The notes beneath the pieces are model-generated. The model was not told the origin of the DNA. It did not search any database and saw only the letters and a program-made list of their open reading frames with translations. The translations under genes were made by a program, and so were the position numbers. This document shows positions 37,137 to 45,555 of a stretch of DNA of 64,000 nucleotides, piece after piece (the stretch's first letter is position 1; each line of letters begins with the position of its first letter). Origin of the DNA: CAZDQL01 sp964507325 (GTDB taxonomy: Bacteria > Planctomycetota > UBA1135 > GCA-002686595). Where the stretch lies: positions 91,227-155,226 of the forward strand of contig CAZDQL010000001.1 of the NCBI GenBank assembly GCA_964507325.1, given 5' to 3'.

Positions 37137-38890
37137 TGACGAGCCTCACCATTCTCGCCGTGATCCCGCTCCTCTTCATCGGCCCCGTCGCTCAGCAGCA
37201 GGAGTCGGTCGCCCCAGATGAAGGCAGCCCTTTGTCGCCTGCCGCGGAGCGTTGGCGCAGCGAGATGCGCACGATCGACCTGCACCAGCACATCGGCGCG
37301 CGCGCTGACTTCGTGGATCGCGCGCTGGCCGTGATGGATGCCGTGGGCGTGGGCATCGGAGTGAACCTGAGCACGGGTACCGTCACGCGCAAGGGGGACG
37401 AGCCGTCGGAATTCGAGCGCAACAAGACGTTCTTCGATGCCCATGCGCCGGGGCGGTTCATGCACTACATGATCCTCGACTACGCGGGCTGGAACGATCC
37501 CGATTGGTCGCAGCGCGCCGTGGAGCAGCTCGAGGAGGGGCATCGCCTCGGTGCGGCGGGCCTGAAGGAGTTCAAGCGACTGGGGCTCTATCTGCGCGAC
37601 GCTGAGGGGAAGCTGATCGAGATCGACGACCCCAAGCTCGATCCGGTCTGGAAGCGCTGCGGTGAGCTCGAGATGCCGGTCTCGATCCACACCTCCGACC
37701 CCAAGGCGTTCTGGGCGCCCTACGATCCCTCGAACGAACGCTGGGAAGAGCTCGGCGACCACCCCAACTGGTGGTTCGGCGACCCGCAGAAGTACCCCGC
37801 CCGGGAGGCGCTCCTCGAGGCGCGCAATCGCGTGGTCGAGCGGCACCCCGGAACGACCTTCGTCTGCGTCCACTTCGCCAACAACCCCGAGGACGTGGTG
37901 CAGGTGGGGGAGTGGCTCGACCGCTATCCGAACATGATGGTGGACCTCGCGGCGCGCGTGCCGGAGCTGGGACGCCACGATCCAAAGGTCGTGAGAGAGG
38001 TCTTCACGAAGCATGCCGAGCGGATCCTCTTCGGGACCGACTTCATGTCCTACGGCAGCTTCACGCTCGGCTCGGGTGGCAAGGGTCCGCCGCCCACGCA
38101 GCAGGACGCGATCAGCTTCTTCACCAAGCAGTGGCGCTGGATGGAGACCGACGACCGCGACTTCGAGCACATGACGCCGATCCAGGGGAATTGGACGATC
38201 GACGCGATCGGTCTCCCCGACGGCGTCTTGCGCAAGATCTACTTCGACAATGCGATCCGACTCGTCGCCCGCTCCCTCCCCGCGCCGGTGGCGCATGCCC
38301 GCAGGACCACTACGGATTCCGACCCGAGCGCCTCTCACCCGGCGTGGGAAGATGCGTCCCCGGTGTGGCTCGATTACGCCTCGCTCGACGCGACCGCGCG
38401 GCCCGAGATGGCGACCGAAGTGCGCCTGCTTTGGACGCAGGAGAACCTCTACCTGCGCTACGTGTGCCCGTTCGAGGAGCTGACGGTCTTCGATCCGCCG
38501 CTCGAGGAGGAGCGAGAGGGCCTGTGGGAACGAGACGTCGTCGAGGCCTTCATCGGGGCCCACCCCGATCGCCTGTCGCGCTATCTCGAATTCGAAGTGG
38601 CCCCGAACGGCGAGCAGCTCGACCTGAAGATCGATCTCCCCGACAAGGACCTGGCCTGGTCGAGTGGATTCGTGAGCGAGGTCGAGGTGCATGACGCGAC
38701 GCAGCGTTGGACCGCGGTCCTGCGCATACCCCTCGAGGCCTTCGAGGCGCCCCTCCCCGAGCCCGGCACCCGCTGGCGCATGAACCTCTACCGCTGCGAC
38801 CGGGCCAGCGAGGCCTTCCTCTCGTGGCGTGCCGTTCTGACCGGCAGCTTCCACACTCCCGAGCGCTTCGGGATCCTGCACTTCGATTGA
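37136..38890 (+). CDS. Exported amidohydrolase-2 family protein with CBM9-like C-terminus
   Basis: A 584-residue protein with a signal peptide (MTSLTILAVIPLLFIGPVAQ). The N-terminal TIM-barrel resembles amidohydrolase-2 (PF04909): metal-binding TIDLHQHIGAR near residue 45, KEFKRLGLYLRD near 145, MPVSIHTSDPKAFW near 185, FVCVHFANNPED near 240 and RILFGTDFMSYG near 300 with the conserved Asp. The linker is Ser/Thr-rich; the C-terminus (about 400-584) with VRLLWTQENLYLRYVC, WERDVVEAFIGAH and YLEFEVAPNGE is CBM9-like. It probably hydrolyses or decarboxylates a carboxylate or lactone outside the cytoplasm. Start TGATG overlaps the small membrane protein, so all three genes form one operon. Confidence 0.88.
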   Translation: MTSLTILAVIPLLFIGPVAQQQESVAPDEGSPLSPAAERWRSEMRTIDLHQHIGARADFVDRALAVMDAVGVGIGVNLSTGTVTRKGDEPSEFERNKTFFDAHAPGRFMHYMILDYAGWNDPDWSQRAVEQLEEGHRLGAAGLKEFKRLGLYLRDAEGKLIEIDDPKLDPVWKRCGELEMPVSIHTSDPKAFWAPYDPSNERWEELGDHPNWWFGDPQKYPAREALLEARNRVVERHPGTTFVCVHFANNPEDVVQVGEWLDRYPNMMVDLAARVPELGRHDPKVVREVFTKHAERILFGTDFMSYGSFTLGSGGKGPPPTQQDAISFFTKQWRWMETDDRDFEHMTPIQGNWTIDAIGLPDGVLRKIYFDNAIRLVARSLPAPVAHARRTTTDSDPSASHPAWEDASPVWLDYASLDATARPEMATEVRLLWTQENLYLRYVCPFEELTVFDPPLEEEREGLWERDVVEAFIGAHPDRLSRYLEFEVAPNGEQLDLKIDLPDKDLAWSSGFVSEVEVHDATQRWTAVLRIPLEAFEAPLPEPGTRWRMNLYRCDRASEAFLSWRAVLTGSFHTPERFGILHFD

Positions 38891-38963
38891 GGGCGGAACG
38901 TGGAGGGGCAGCGCTCAGCGCTCTTCGATGTGCTGGCCGCCACTCCGCATCAGCGGAAAACCG

Positions 38964-40883
38964 ATGATGAGCAAGATAACGCGTAGAGACTTCGTCAACG
39001 GCTCCCTGATGGCCGTCAGCACGTCCATGTTCCCGTTGCGCGCGCTGTGTCAAAGCGCTTTCGCCACAGCCGATCCGCCGTACTATCCACCGGCGCTCAC
39101 GGGACTCAGGGGCGACAATCCCGGCTCCTACACCGAGGCTCATCGGCTAGCGCAGGGGGACAAGTCGGGCTGGGATTCCGCTACCGACCTGAGTGAGGAG
39201 TACGACCTCATCGTCGTGGGAGGGGGAATAAGCGGGCTGGCGGCTGCCTTCTTCTATCAGCAAGAGCACGGCCGAGACCAGAAAGTGCTGATTCTGGACA
39301 GTCATGACGATTTCGGTGGCAATTGCGTCAGGAATGAACATGCGATCGGAGCCAATACACGGGTGACATTCGGCGGCTCCCAGACCATCGTGAGTCCACA
39401 TGCTCGAAGCAAGCCCGTACTTGGACTCCTGGACGCCCTGGGCGTGGATCTGGAACTCCTGCAAGCGTCCTACGACACCGGGTTCTACGAGAGACACAAC
39501 CTACGAGCAGTCACCTACTTCAACGAACGCACGTTCGGCGAAGACCGGGTTGTGAAGCATCCCTTCTGCCACTACCCGGCATTCGTCGAGGGCCTCCTGG
39601 GCCCGGAGCTGTCGCACGAGGAGGCGGTGGCACAGACACCCCTGAGCGCGAGGGGCAAGGAGCAGCTGCTCAGAGTGCTGAAGGGCGGCGTTCATCTTCT
39701 GGAGGTTCCCAGGGAGGAACTGGAAGAGTACATCGCCAGGCACTCCTACTTCGACTATCTGAAGACCACCTTGGGGGTCCGTGATCGCCTGGTACTGGAA
39801 ATGGCCAGAAACTCCTGCGTCGACAACTCAGGTCCGGGCGCAGACACGGCTACCATCGATGAAGCCCTGTACACCGGGGGATTGGGGCTGGATCCTGTCG
39901 CACTGAAGTACGTCATCGGTGAAGAGAGGTACGAGGAGTACGTCAGGGATCATGGCTTCATCATGGTCGACGGGGATCCCTATGTGCATCACTTTCCTGA
40001 TGGGAATGCATCGCTTGCGCGCTTGTTGGTGAGACATATGATCCCGAATGTCGGTGAGGGCGAAGACGCTGAGGACATCGTCCTATCGAGATTCGACTAT
40101 TCTGAATTGGACAAGGTCAGCAACATCGTTCGACTCCGGTTGAACAGCACCGTCGTTGAGGCGAAGCATGCTGGAGATCCAAGCAGTGCAAGCGAGGTCT
40201 CTGTAAAGTACATCAAGGATCGAAAACCGTATCAGGTCAGAGGCAAGAATGTGGTGATGGCCTGCTTCAATGCGGTCATTCCTCATATTGTGGATGGTCT
40301 TCCGGAAGAGCAAGCTGCGGCATTGAAGCGGAGTACGAGATGTCCATTGCAGTACACTACGGTGGGCTTGAAGAACTGGCGTGCGATGGCGGAGATGGAG
40401 ATCGGAGTCGCCATGTCGCCAGGGAACGTACACCAGGTGGTGCTGATGGACTTTCCGACGAGCTACGGTGGCCACTACTGCCCCAAGACCCCCGATGATC
40501 CTTGTACCATTCTCATGGTTTGCTGCCCGTTCGGGGAGACGGTCGGCGCTCCGCCACTCGAGCAGTTTCGCGAAGCGCGGCACAAGATGCTGAACATGCA
40601 GTTCCATGAATACGAGATGGAGATTCGAGAGCATCTGCGTGGGATGCTGCCGCGAGGTACGTTTGACTTCGATCGTGATGTCGAGAGCATCACCATCAAC
40701 CGGTGGGCGCACGGCTACGCGTACGGCGGCTCAGCGCTGCATGACTCGGATCTGCCTGAGATGGCACGGCGGGGTCGGCAAGCCTTCGGACGGATCACCA
40801 TTGCCAATATCGACTCAGCACTCAGCTCCTACATCCACGTTGCGATCGATCAGGCATGGAGGGCGGTGGGAGAGCTGGGCTGA
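38964..40883 (+). CDS. Tat-exported FAD-dependent amine oxidase, spermidine dehydrogenase-like
   Basis: The 639-residue product starts MMSKITRRDFVNGSLMAVS, a twin-arginine signal (RRDF), so it is folded before export to the periplasm. The FAD motif YDLIVVGGGISGLAAAFFY lies near residue 85, then LILDSHDDFGGNCVRNE, and the downstream GGSQTIVSPHARSKPVLGLLDALGVDLE and FNERTFGEDRVV are typical of SpdH-like enzymes. The C-terminus NIDSALSSYIHVAIDQAWRAVGEL completes the flavin site. Its codons are visibly AT-richer than the neighbours (28 of 60 bases G+C in 40081-40140), a sign of recent transfer. ATG 38964 is chosen because it begins the Tat signal. Substrate specificity (spermidine) is from family only. 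Confidence 0.85.
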   Translation: MMSKITRRDFVNGSLMAVSTSMFPLRALCQSAFATADPPYYPPALTGLRGDNPGSYTEAHRLAQGDKSGWDSATDLSEEYDLIVVGGGISGLAAAFFYQQEHGRDQKVLILDSHDDFGGNCVRNEHAIGANTRVTFGGSQTIVSPHARSKPVLGLLDALGVDLELLQASYDTGFYERHNLRAVTYFNERTFGEDRVVKHPFCHYPAFVEGLLGPELSHEEAVAQTPLSARGKEQLLRVLKGGVHLLEVPREELEEYIARHSYFDYLKTTLGVRDRLVLEMARNSCVDNSGPGADTATIDEALYTGGLGLDPVALKYVIGEERYEEYVRDHGFIMVDGDPYVHHFPDGNASLARLLVRHMIPNVGEGEDAEDIVLSRFDYSELDKVSNIVRLRLNSTVVEAKHAGDPSSASEVSVKYIKDRKPYQVRGKNVVMACFNAVIPHIVDGLPEEQAAALKRSTRCPLQYTTVGLKNWRAMAEMEIGVAMSPGNVHQVVLMDFPTSYGGHYCPKTPDDPCTILMVCCPFGETVGAPPLEQFREARHKMLNMQFHEYEMEIREHLRGMLPRGTFDFDRDVESITINRWAHGYAYGGSALHDSDLPEMARRGRQAFGRITIANIDSALSSYIHVAIDQAWRAVGELG

Positions 40884-41216
40884 AGGATGTAGTGACCGGT
40901 GCCGTTCGACGGCGAGCGGATCGGGCGGCGGCGGGCCAATCCCGGTTCCAGAAGAGAGGAGGTGGCAGCAGCCTGCCCCGGCGCCCACGGCTCTCCCGTC
41001 GGGCGGCTGCGCAACCTGACCTGCCCCAGGAATCCGGAGCCACCGCGAAGGAGAGGACTTGGAGCCCAGGAGGACAGGTCGGACCGAGCCCAGGATCTTC
41101 CGGGACTTGGAGGAAGCCCGGCGCTGGCTGCCTGGAAGACCGGTATCCTCGGGGTCGCGAGAGACAACGTCCCGAGCAGCGACGTCGCGGCTGGGCCGCG
41201 TCCGTTCGAGGATCGG
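40884..41216. other. 333-bp gap before kinase-like gene, Arg/Pro-rich frame
   Basis: An open frame from 40899 runs through this region into the kinase-like gene, but its product is low-complexity (Arg, Gly, Pro, Ala) without conserved segments. It reads as non-coding leader. No promoter or hairpin stands out. Confidence 0.45.
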
Positions 41217-42179
41217 ATGGACTTCGACAATCCCGAGGATCTCAAGCAGCGCATCGAGTCGCTCACGGGGCGGCGGGTCTACGGCACGCCCCGGATCAGC
41301 GAGGACACCACGGACTACATGGGGCTCGCGGCGGGGACCGTCCTGCGGCTGGAGGGCTCCCACTACTTCGTGACGGGGGAGGCCAAGGAGGGTCGCTTCG
41401 GCATCGTGGAGCAGCCGAAGTTCTGGGTGAAGTACGCCTACGACCTCGAAGATGGGGCGCGCAAGATCCTCAAGCTCGTCTTCCACGAGCAGTTCAGTGC
41501 GACCCTGGGCCACATCTCGGTGCGCTGCCGGCGCGATCCCGACAAGGAGAGCCGGGTCCTGGAGCTGACCGCCGGGGACGAGCGGTTCATGCAGGGTCGC
41601 ACCGTGCACGATGCCCTCGGCAACAACGTGCGCATCCTCGACTTCATTCCGGGTCGCTCGCTCTACACCCATGTCGTCACGGTGGACCAGCCCCACGAGG
41701 TCTACTTCCACGAGACCCTGCCCGAGATCCTGCACCGCATCCTGGGCTGCATCGAGGCCGTCGAGTGGCTGCATCGCAATGGGGAGCAGCACGGAGACGT
41801 GCGCAACGACCACATCCTGATCGAGGGAGGAACCGGACGCTACCGCTGGATCGACTTCGACTACACGGTCAACTACCTCGACTACGACATCTGGAGCATG
41901 GGCAATCTCCTCACCTACGCCGTGGGCAAGGGGATCCGGACCTGCAAGGAGGCCGTGGCCACCCTCGAGGCGCGCAGCGTGGGCGGCACATCCATCGGCC
42001 CCGACGATGCCCTGCTCTTCTTCAAGTACCGGTTGGCGAACCTGGGGAAGATCTACCCCTACATCCCCCGCGAGCTCAACGACCTCCTGATGCGCTTCTC
42101 CACCTCGACCATGGAGTTCTACGAGGACCTGGGGACCATGGTGCAGGACCTGCGAGGGGTGCTGGCGGGTCTGCGGTGA
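41217..42179 (+). CDS. Protein kinase-fold protein, unusual catalytic motifs
   Basis: The 320-residue protein carries an aminoglycoside-kinase/protein-kinase-like fold. The catalytic loop is QHGDVRNDHIL (His192-Gly-Asp194, Asn197), and the metal loop is IDFDY (Asp213-Phe-Asp215) instead of DFG. Upstream FWVKYAYDLEDGARKILKLVF near residue 75-95 likely provides the ATP-binding Lys. The N-terminus (MDFDNPEDLKQRIESLTGRRVYG) is helical. ATG 41217 was chosen because coding character and a purine-rich GAGGATCGG begin here. It is followed 75 bp later by a convergent two-component pair, suggesting it may belong to the same signalling unit, but the direction differs. Substrate (protein or small molecule) unknown. 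Confidence 0.7.
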   Translation: MDFDNPEDLKQRIESLTGRRVYGTPRISEDTTDYMGLAAGTVLRLEGSHYFVTGEAKEGRFGIVEQPKFWVKYAYDLEDGARKILKLVFHEQFSATLGHISVRCRRDPDKESRVLELTAGDERFMQGRTVHDALGNNVRILDFIPGRSLYTHVVTVDQPHEVYFHETLPEILHRILGCIEAVEWLHRNGEQHGDVRNDHILIEGGTGRYRWIDFDYTVNYLDYDIWSMGNLLTYAVGKGIRTCKEAVATLEARSVGGTSIGPDDALLFFKYRLANLGKIYPYIPRELNDLLMRFSTSTMEFYEDLGTMVQDLRGVLAGLR

Positions 42180-42254
42180 TTCCACCCGCAGAAGTCCGGG
42201 CCTCGTCGCGGGTGCCGCCCCGCGACGTGGCGACCGGCTAGCGCCGGCCGGGGG

Positions 42255-43106
42255 TCACTCCGTTTGCAGGAGGAGCGGGATCTCCGACTCCAGCCGGGTG
42301 GGGAGGATCCGGACCAGCCAGGTGTCGTCGTGGATGCAGGACGGATCGTCGCGTGCCGTCGCGTTCACCTCCAGAACCTGTCCGCTGAGAGGCATGAAGA
42401 CACTGTGCTCCTCCTGAGCCTGCGTCTTCAGGCGAAACCCCACGAATCCCTGCTCGATGAGGTCGCTCTCGAAGGGCAGCTCCACCCCGGTCACCGCGCC
42501 CAGGGTGTCGAGGAAGGAGGCCTCGATCCCGATCTGCATCGTGCCGTCCTGCTGGAACACCGCCCAGGAGTGGTCGCGCAGGCAGAAGCGGTCGCCGGGG
42601 GCCAGGTCCACCTGGGGCTCGACGATGCCGTCCGCGTCCTCGGGAGCCTCCGGCTCGGGGGCCGGCCGCGCCCGGGGTGCGCGTCGGAGCGCCCGATTCA
42701 CGGGCCCCATCAGCTCCGAGCGCGTGAAGGGCTTCGTCAGGTAGTCGATCGCTCCCAAGCGCAGCGCCTGGACCGCGGTGCGGATGGTGGGATAGCCGGT
42801 GATCATCAGGACCGGAGTCGTCTGATCCTGGCCCTGCAGCCTCTCCATCAGCTCGATCCCGTTCATCTTCGGCATCATCAGATCCGTGATCACGAGATCG
42901 AAGCGGCGCGATGCCAGCTGCTCCAGGGCAGTGGCCGCGTCGCCCACCGCTTCCACCTGATGCCCCTGGCGCCCCAACGTGCGGCCGAGGCTGACCTGGA
43001 TGATCTCCTCGTCGTCGACGACCAGGATCCGGGCCCCGGCGTCCTCCGGGGATCCGTGCTCTTCCTCGTCCATCTGCATCTCTTCGCTCCCGGGTATCTG
43101 CGACAT
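42255..43106 (-). CDS. Response regulator with C-terminal GcvH/lipoyl-like domain
   Basis: A 283-residue protein. The receiver domain (about 25-145) is complete: DDEE at 31-34, phospho-acceptor Asp75 in LVITDLMMPKMNG, Thr in LMITGYPTIRTA, Lys in DYLTKPF. A Pro/Ala/Glu-rich linker (ARPAPEPEAPED) leads to a C-terminal domain (about 190-283) resembling glycine cleavage H-protein: GVELPFESDLIEQGFVGFRLKT, FMPLSGQVLEVN and CIHDDTWLVRILP. The lysine that would be lipoylated is not obvious, so it may have lost the prosthetic group and bind partners instead. No DNA-binding domain is seen. The gene starts 14 bp after the sensor kinase stop, forming a pair. Confidence 0.8.
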   Translation of the reverse strand: MSQIPGSEEMQMDEEEHGSPEDAGARILVVDDEEIIQVSLGRTLGRQGHQVEAVGDAATALEQLASRRFDLVITDLMMPKMNGIELMERLQGQDQTTPVLMITGYPTIRTAVQALRLGAIDYLTKPFTRSELMGPVNRALRRAPRARPAPEPEAPEDADGIVEPQVDLAPGDRFCLRDHSWAVFQQDGTMQIGIEASFLDTLGAVTGVELPFESDLIEQGFVGFRLKTQAQEEHSVFMPLSGQVLEVNATARDDPSCIHDDTWLVRILPTRLESEIPLLLQTE

Positions 43107-43120
43107 CTCTCGGTCCGCCC

Positions 43121-44944
43121 TCAGTCAGGAGGGATGGAGAAGTAGATCCGAAACGTGCTGCCGACTCCGACTTCGCTCTGCACCTCCACCCGACCGTGGT
43201 GTTGCTCCACGATGGTGCGCACCGCGGCGAGCCCCAGGCCGTAGCCCTGTTCGCCCTTGCTCGAGACGAAGGGGGTGAAGATGTCCTGGATCTGATCCGC
43301 GGGAATCCCGCAGCCGTGATCGGAAACGGAGATCTCCAGCGAGCGCTCCGCGCGAACGGCCCGGGTCCCGATGGTGATCGTGCCTTCGCCCTGCAGGGCG
43401 TCCCGGGCATTGGTGACGAGATTGAGGATGGCCTGCTGGACCCGGAGCGGGTCCACCGGAAGGTCGGGGAGGTCCTCCTGGAGGTCCACCTCGAAGCGGA
43501 TGTCGTGGAAGGTGGCCTGGCGCTCGACCAGTTCCCGGACCCGCTCCACGACGTCGTTGATCGCGATCGGCTGGCTTTCCGGGGCCTTCTGCCGGGAGAA
43601 CTCCAGCAGGTCCCGGACGATACGCCGGCAGCGCATCGCTTCGTTGATGATGATCTCGTAGTCCTGGCGCAGGGGGTCCTCGGGCTCCGACTCGAGGAGC
43701 AGGTCCTCGGCGAAGGCCAGGATGCCGCTCAGGGGGCTGTTCAGCTCGTGGGCGACCCCGGCGGAGAGCTGGCCGATCGCGGCCAGCCGTTCGGAACGGA
43801 CCAGGTCCTGCTGGAGCTCCCGGCGGCGGGTCATGTCCCGGGACACGCAGCAGACCCCGATCACCTCACCCTGATAGTCGGTGAGGGGGAAGCGCTCCGA
43901 CAGCATGTAGCGCTTCTGGCCTCCGATTTGCATGACCTCCTCGGCGACCTGACGCTCGCCTTCGGCCAGAGCCTGCTGATCGTGTTCGTGGATGAGTTCC
44001 GCCACGCTCTCGGGGAAGAGCTCGGCCGGGGTCCGTCCGATCATCCTCTCGCGGGGAATTCCCACGATCTGCTCGGTCATGGGGTTGACGAGCTGGTAGC
44101 GCCCCTCGAGGTCCTTGATGGTGATGATCCCGTGCACGGCGTCGAGGATCTGGCGAAAGCGGTGGACCGCCTCCTCCGTCTCCTGCTTGAGGACCATCTG
44201 CTCCGTGGTCTCGTGTGCCGTGGCCACGATGCGGTCGATCTCCAGGTCGTCATCCAGAATCGGGTTGGCGGTGATCTGGAAGTAGTGCTCGGGTTCGTCG
44301 GGAATCGCCAGGCAACGAGTGACGGCGAGCGGCCGGCCCGTCTTCACCACCTCCTCGCACAGCGCGGCCAGCTCCTTGGACCACTCATCGCCGTCGGGCG
44401 AGGCGGCGAGCTCTCGAATCGACTTCCCGGAGATCGTGTCGCGTGCTCGGCCGGCCGCCTGGGCGAAGCGCTGGTTCACGCGCTTCACGGTCAGGTGCCG
44501 GTCCAAGACGACCACCATCTCCGGGATGCAGTCGAGGAGGATCTGGAGCTGCGCCCGATCGGCGGCCAGCTTCGCCTCCAGCTCGGTGCGCTCCGCGAGC
44601 TCGCTCCGGAGCTTGCCCGCGACCTCCTCGAGATCCCAGAAGACCCCGGCCATGACATGGTCCATGACCCGGACCCCCGGCGGCACGAGGCGGTGGATGC
44701 GATCCAGGACCTCGTCCCGCCCCGTGAGCTCGATCACCAACTCGAGGCCCGGGACGGCCAAGGCCCGCTCGATGCCGGCGAAGGTGGGCCACCCCTTCTC
44801 CTGCGCGAAACGTATTCCCGGCGCCGCCGGATCGACGTCGACGACGGCGAGGACCTCGAGATCCAAGAAGTCCAACTGCCGTTGATCGAGGAGCTCGAGC
44901 ACGGCGCAGCAGCCGTGGCCGGCACCGATGATCGCGGTCTTCAT
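43121..44944 (-). CDS. PAS sensor histidine kinase with N-terminal NAD(P)-binding-like domain
   Basis: The 607-residue protein begins MKTAIIGAGHGCCAVLELLD, a Rossmann GxGxxG-like start (residues 7-12), followed by VLAVVDVDPAAPGIRFAQE and ELVIELTGRDEV, as in small dehydrogenases. Next are two PAS domains (IPEMVVVLDRHLTVKRVNQRF near 150; HGIITIKDLEGRYQLVNPMTEQI near 275). The HisKA box GVAHELNSPLSGIL contains His399. The HATPase has NLVTNARDAL, DHGCGIP and GYGLGLAAV. It has no transmembrane helices, so it is a cytoplasmic sensor, probably of a redox cofactor or metabolite. ATG 44944 is used because it starts the Rossmann motif. The response regulator follows 14 bp downstream. Confidence 0.92.
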   Translation of the reverse strand: MKTAIIGAGHGCCAVLELLDQRQLDFLDLEVLAVVDVDPAAPGIRFAQEKGWPTFAGIERALAVPGLELVIELTGRDEVLDRIHRLVPPGVRVMDHVMAGVFWDLEEVAGKLRSELAERTELEAKLAADRAQLQILLDCIPEMVVVLDRHLTVKRVNQRFAQAAGRARDTISGKSIRELAASPDGDEWSKELAALCEEVVKTGRPLAVTRCLAIPDEPEHYFQITANPILDDDLEIDRIVATAHETTEQMVLKQETEEAVHRFRQILDAVHGIITIKDLEGRYQLVNPMTEQIVGIPRERMIGRTPAELFPESVAELIHEHDQQALAEGERQVAEEVMQIGGQKRYMLSERFPLTDYQGEVIGVCCVSRDMTRRRELQQDLVRSERLAAIGQLSAGVAHELNSPLSGILAFAEDLLLESEPEDPLRQDYEIIINEAMRCRRIVRDLLEFSRQKAPESQPIAINDVVERVRELVERQATFHDIRFEVDLQEDLPDLPVDPLRVQQAILNLVTNARDALQGEGTITIGTRAVRAERSLEISVSDHGCGIPADQIQDIFTPFVSSKGEQGYGLGLAAVRTIVEQHHGRVEVQSEVGVGSTFRIYFSIPPD

Positions 44945-45198
44945 GGAGTCCCTCCCGAGATGAGGGCCAGGTCTCCATTCTATCCGGGGCACCGCGGTTG
45001 CCGCGAACGCCCGGCACACGATTGGAGCGGAATCATGGGAGTTCGTAGCCCCTGTCGCCGGGACGATCGTGAATCGGGGCCGGATGGGCTAGACTGCTCT
45101 ATCGAAGGCCCGGTAGAGCGCCGGCACTGCAGCACCAGCGGCAGTCGTCAGATGGTGCCGAGGTCGGTGGAGCTCCCAGGCGCCGAGGAACGACAGCC

Positions 45199-45465
45199 AT
45201 GAAGCATCTGGTCACCATGCCCAAGCTCTCGCAGGATCTCCTGCGGAAGTGCTGAAAGGACGTCATCGACGCTTCAAGGGGAAGCGACATGACGTACGAG
45301 CGGTCCTTCGTCAACTGGAATGAGGGGATGTGCATCTGCTGCTGGGATGCCCCCTCGGAGGTGAAGCTCGCGGAGCTCTTCCGCAAGGCGGGCACACCCT
45401 TCGAGAAGATCGTCCCCGTGGAGGAGTACGAGCGCGACGCCGTGCCCGCTCCGCCGGATCCCTAG
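45199..45465 (+). CDS. Small DUF4242-like protein with in-frame UGA (candidate selenoprotein)
   Basis: Read through one TGA, this 88-residue protein begins MKHLVTMPKLSQDLLRKC, then U at residue 19, then KDVIDASRGSDMTYERSF, and ends with NEGMCICCWDAPSEVKLAEL and FEKIVPVEE. The C-terminal segment with CICCWDAPS and a paired FxxI/V-VEE resembles the DUF4242 (nickel-binding SCO4226-like) family of small alpha-beta barrels. A good RBS GAGGAA sits 8 bases before ATG 45199. The UGA follows a Cys, so a vicinal Cys-Sec pair would form, and a strong hairpin begins 4 bases after the UGA. A second ATG at 45289 with an AAGGGG-like RBS could give a 58-residue product, so read-through is not certain. Alternative: a nonsense mutation or sequencing error. 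Confidence 0.65.
45253..45295 (+). promoter_or_regulatory. UGA codon and SECIS-like stem-loop
   Basis: TGA (45253-45255) is followed by ACGTCAT (45260-45266) pairing with ATGACGT (45289-45295), and inside that CGCTTC (45270-45275) with GAAGCG (45281-45286), leaving loop AAGGG (45276-45280). A small internal loop separates the stems. The apical loop begins 20 bases after the UGA, within the range for bacterial SECIS elements. The G is third rather than first or second in the loop, so the match is not perfect. Confidence 0.55.
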
Positions 45466-45555
45466 GTCGACGCCGAGGCGAGCATGCAGGACGCTGCGGC
45501 TGATCCTCCACGGCGCACCCGATGTGTCCCCCCGGGTGCGCTCGGCGGCCGATCG

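Noticed and set aside
38921..38936. Possible third MITE end (TTCGATGTGC)
   Set aside because: Only a ten-base match; no inverted partner, interior similarity or flanking duplication.
40899..41216. N-terminal extension of the kinase-like protein
   Set aside because: Low-complexity Arg/Gly/Pro frame with no conserved segment; ATG 41217 begins normal coding sequence.
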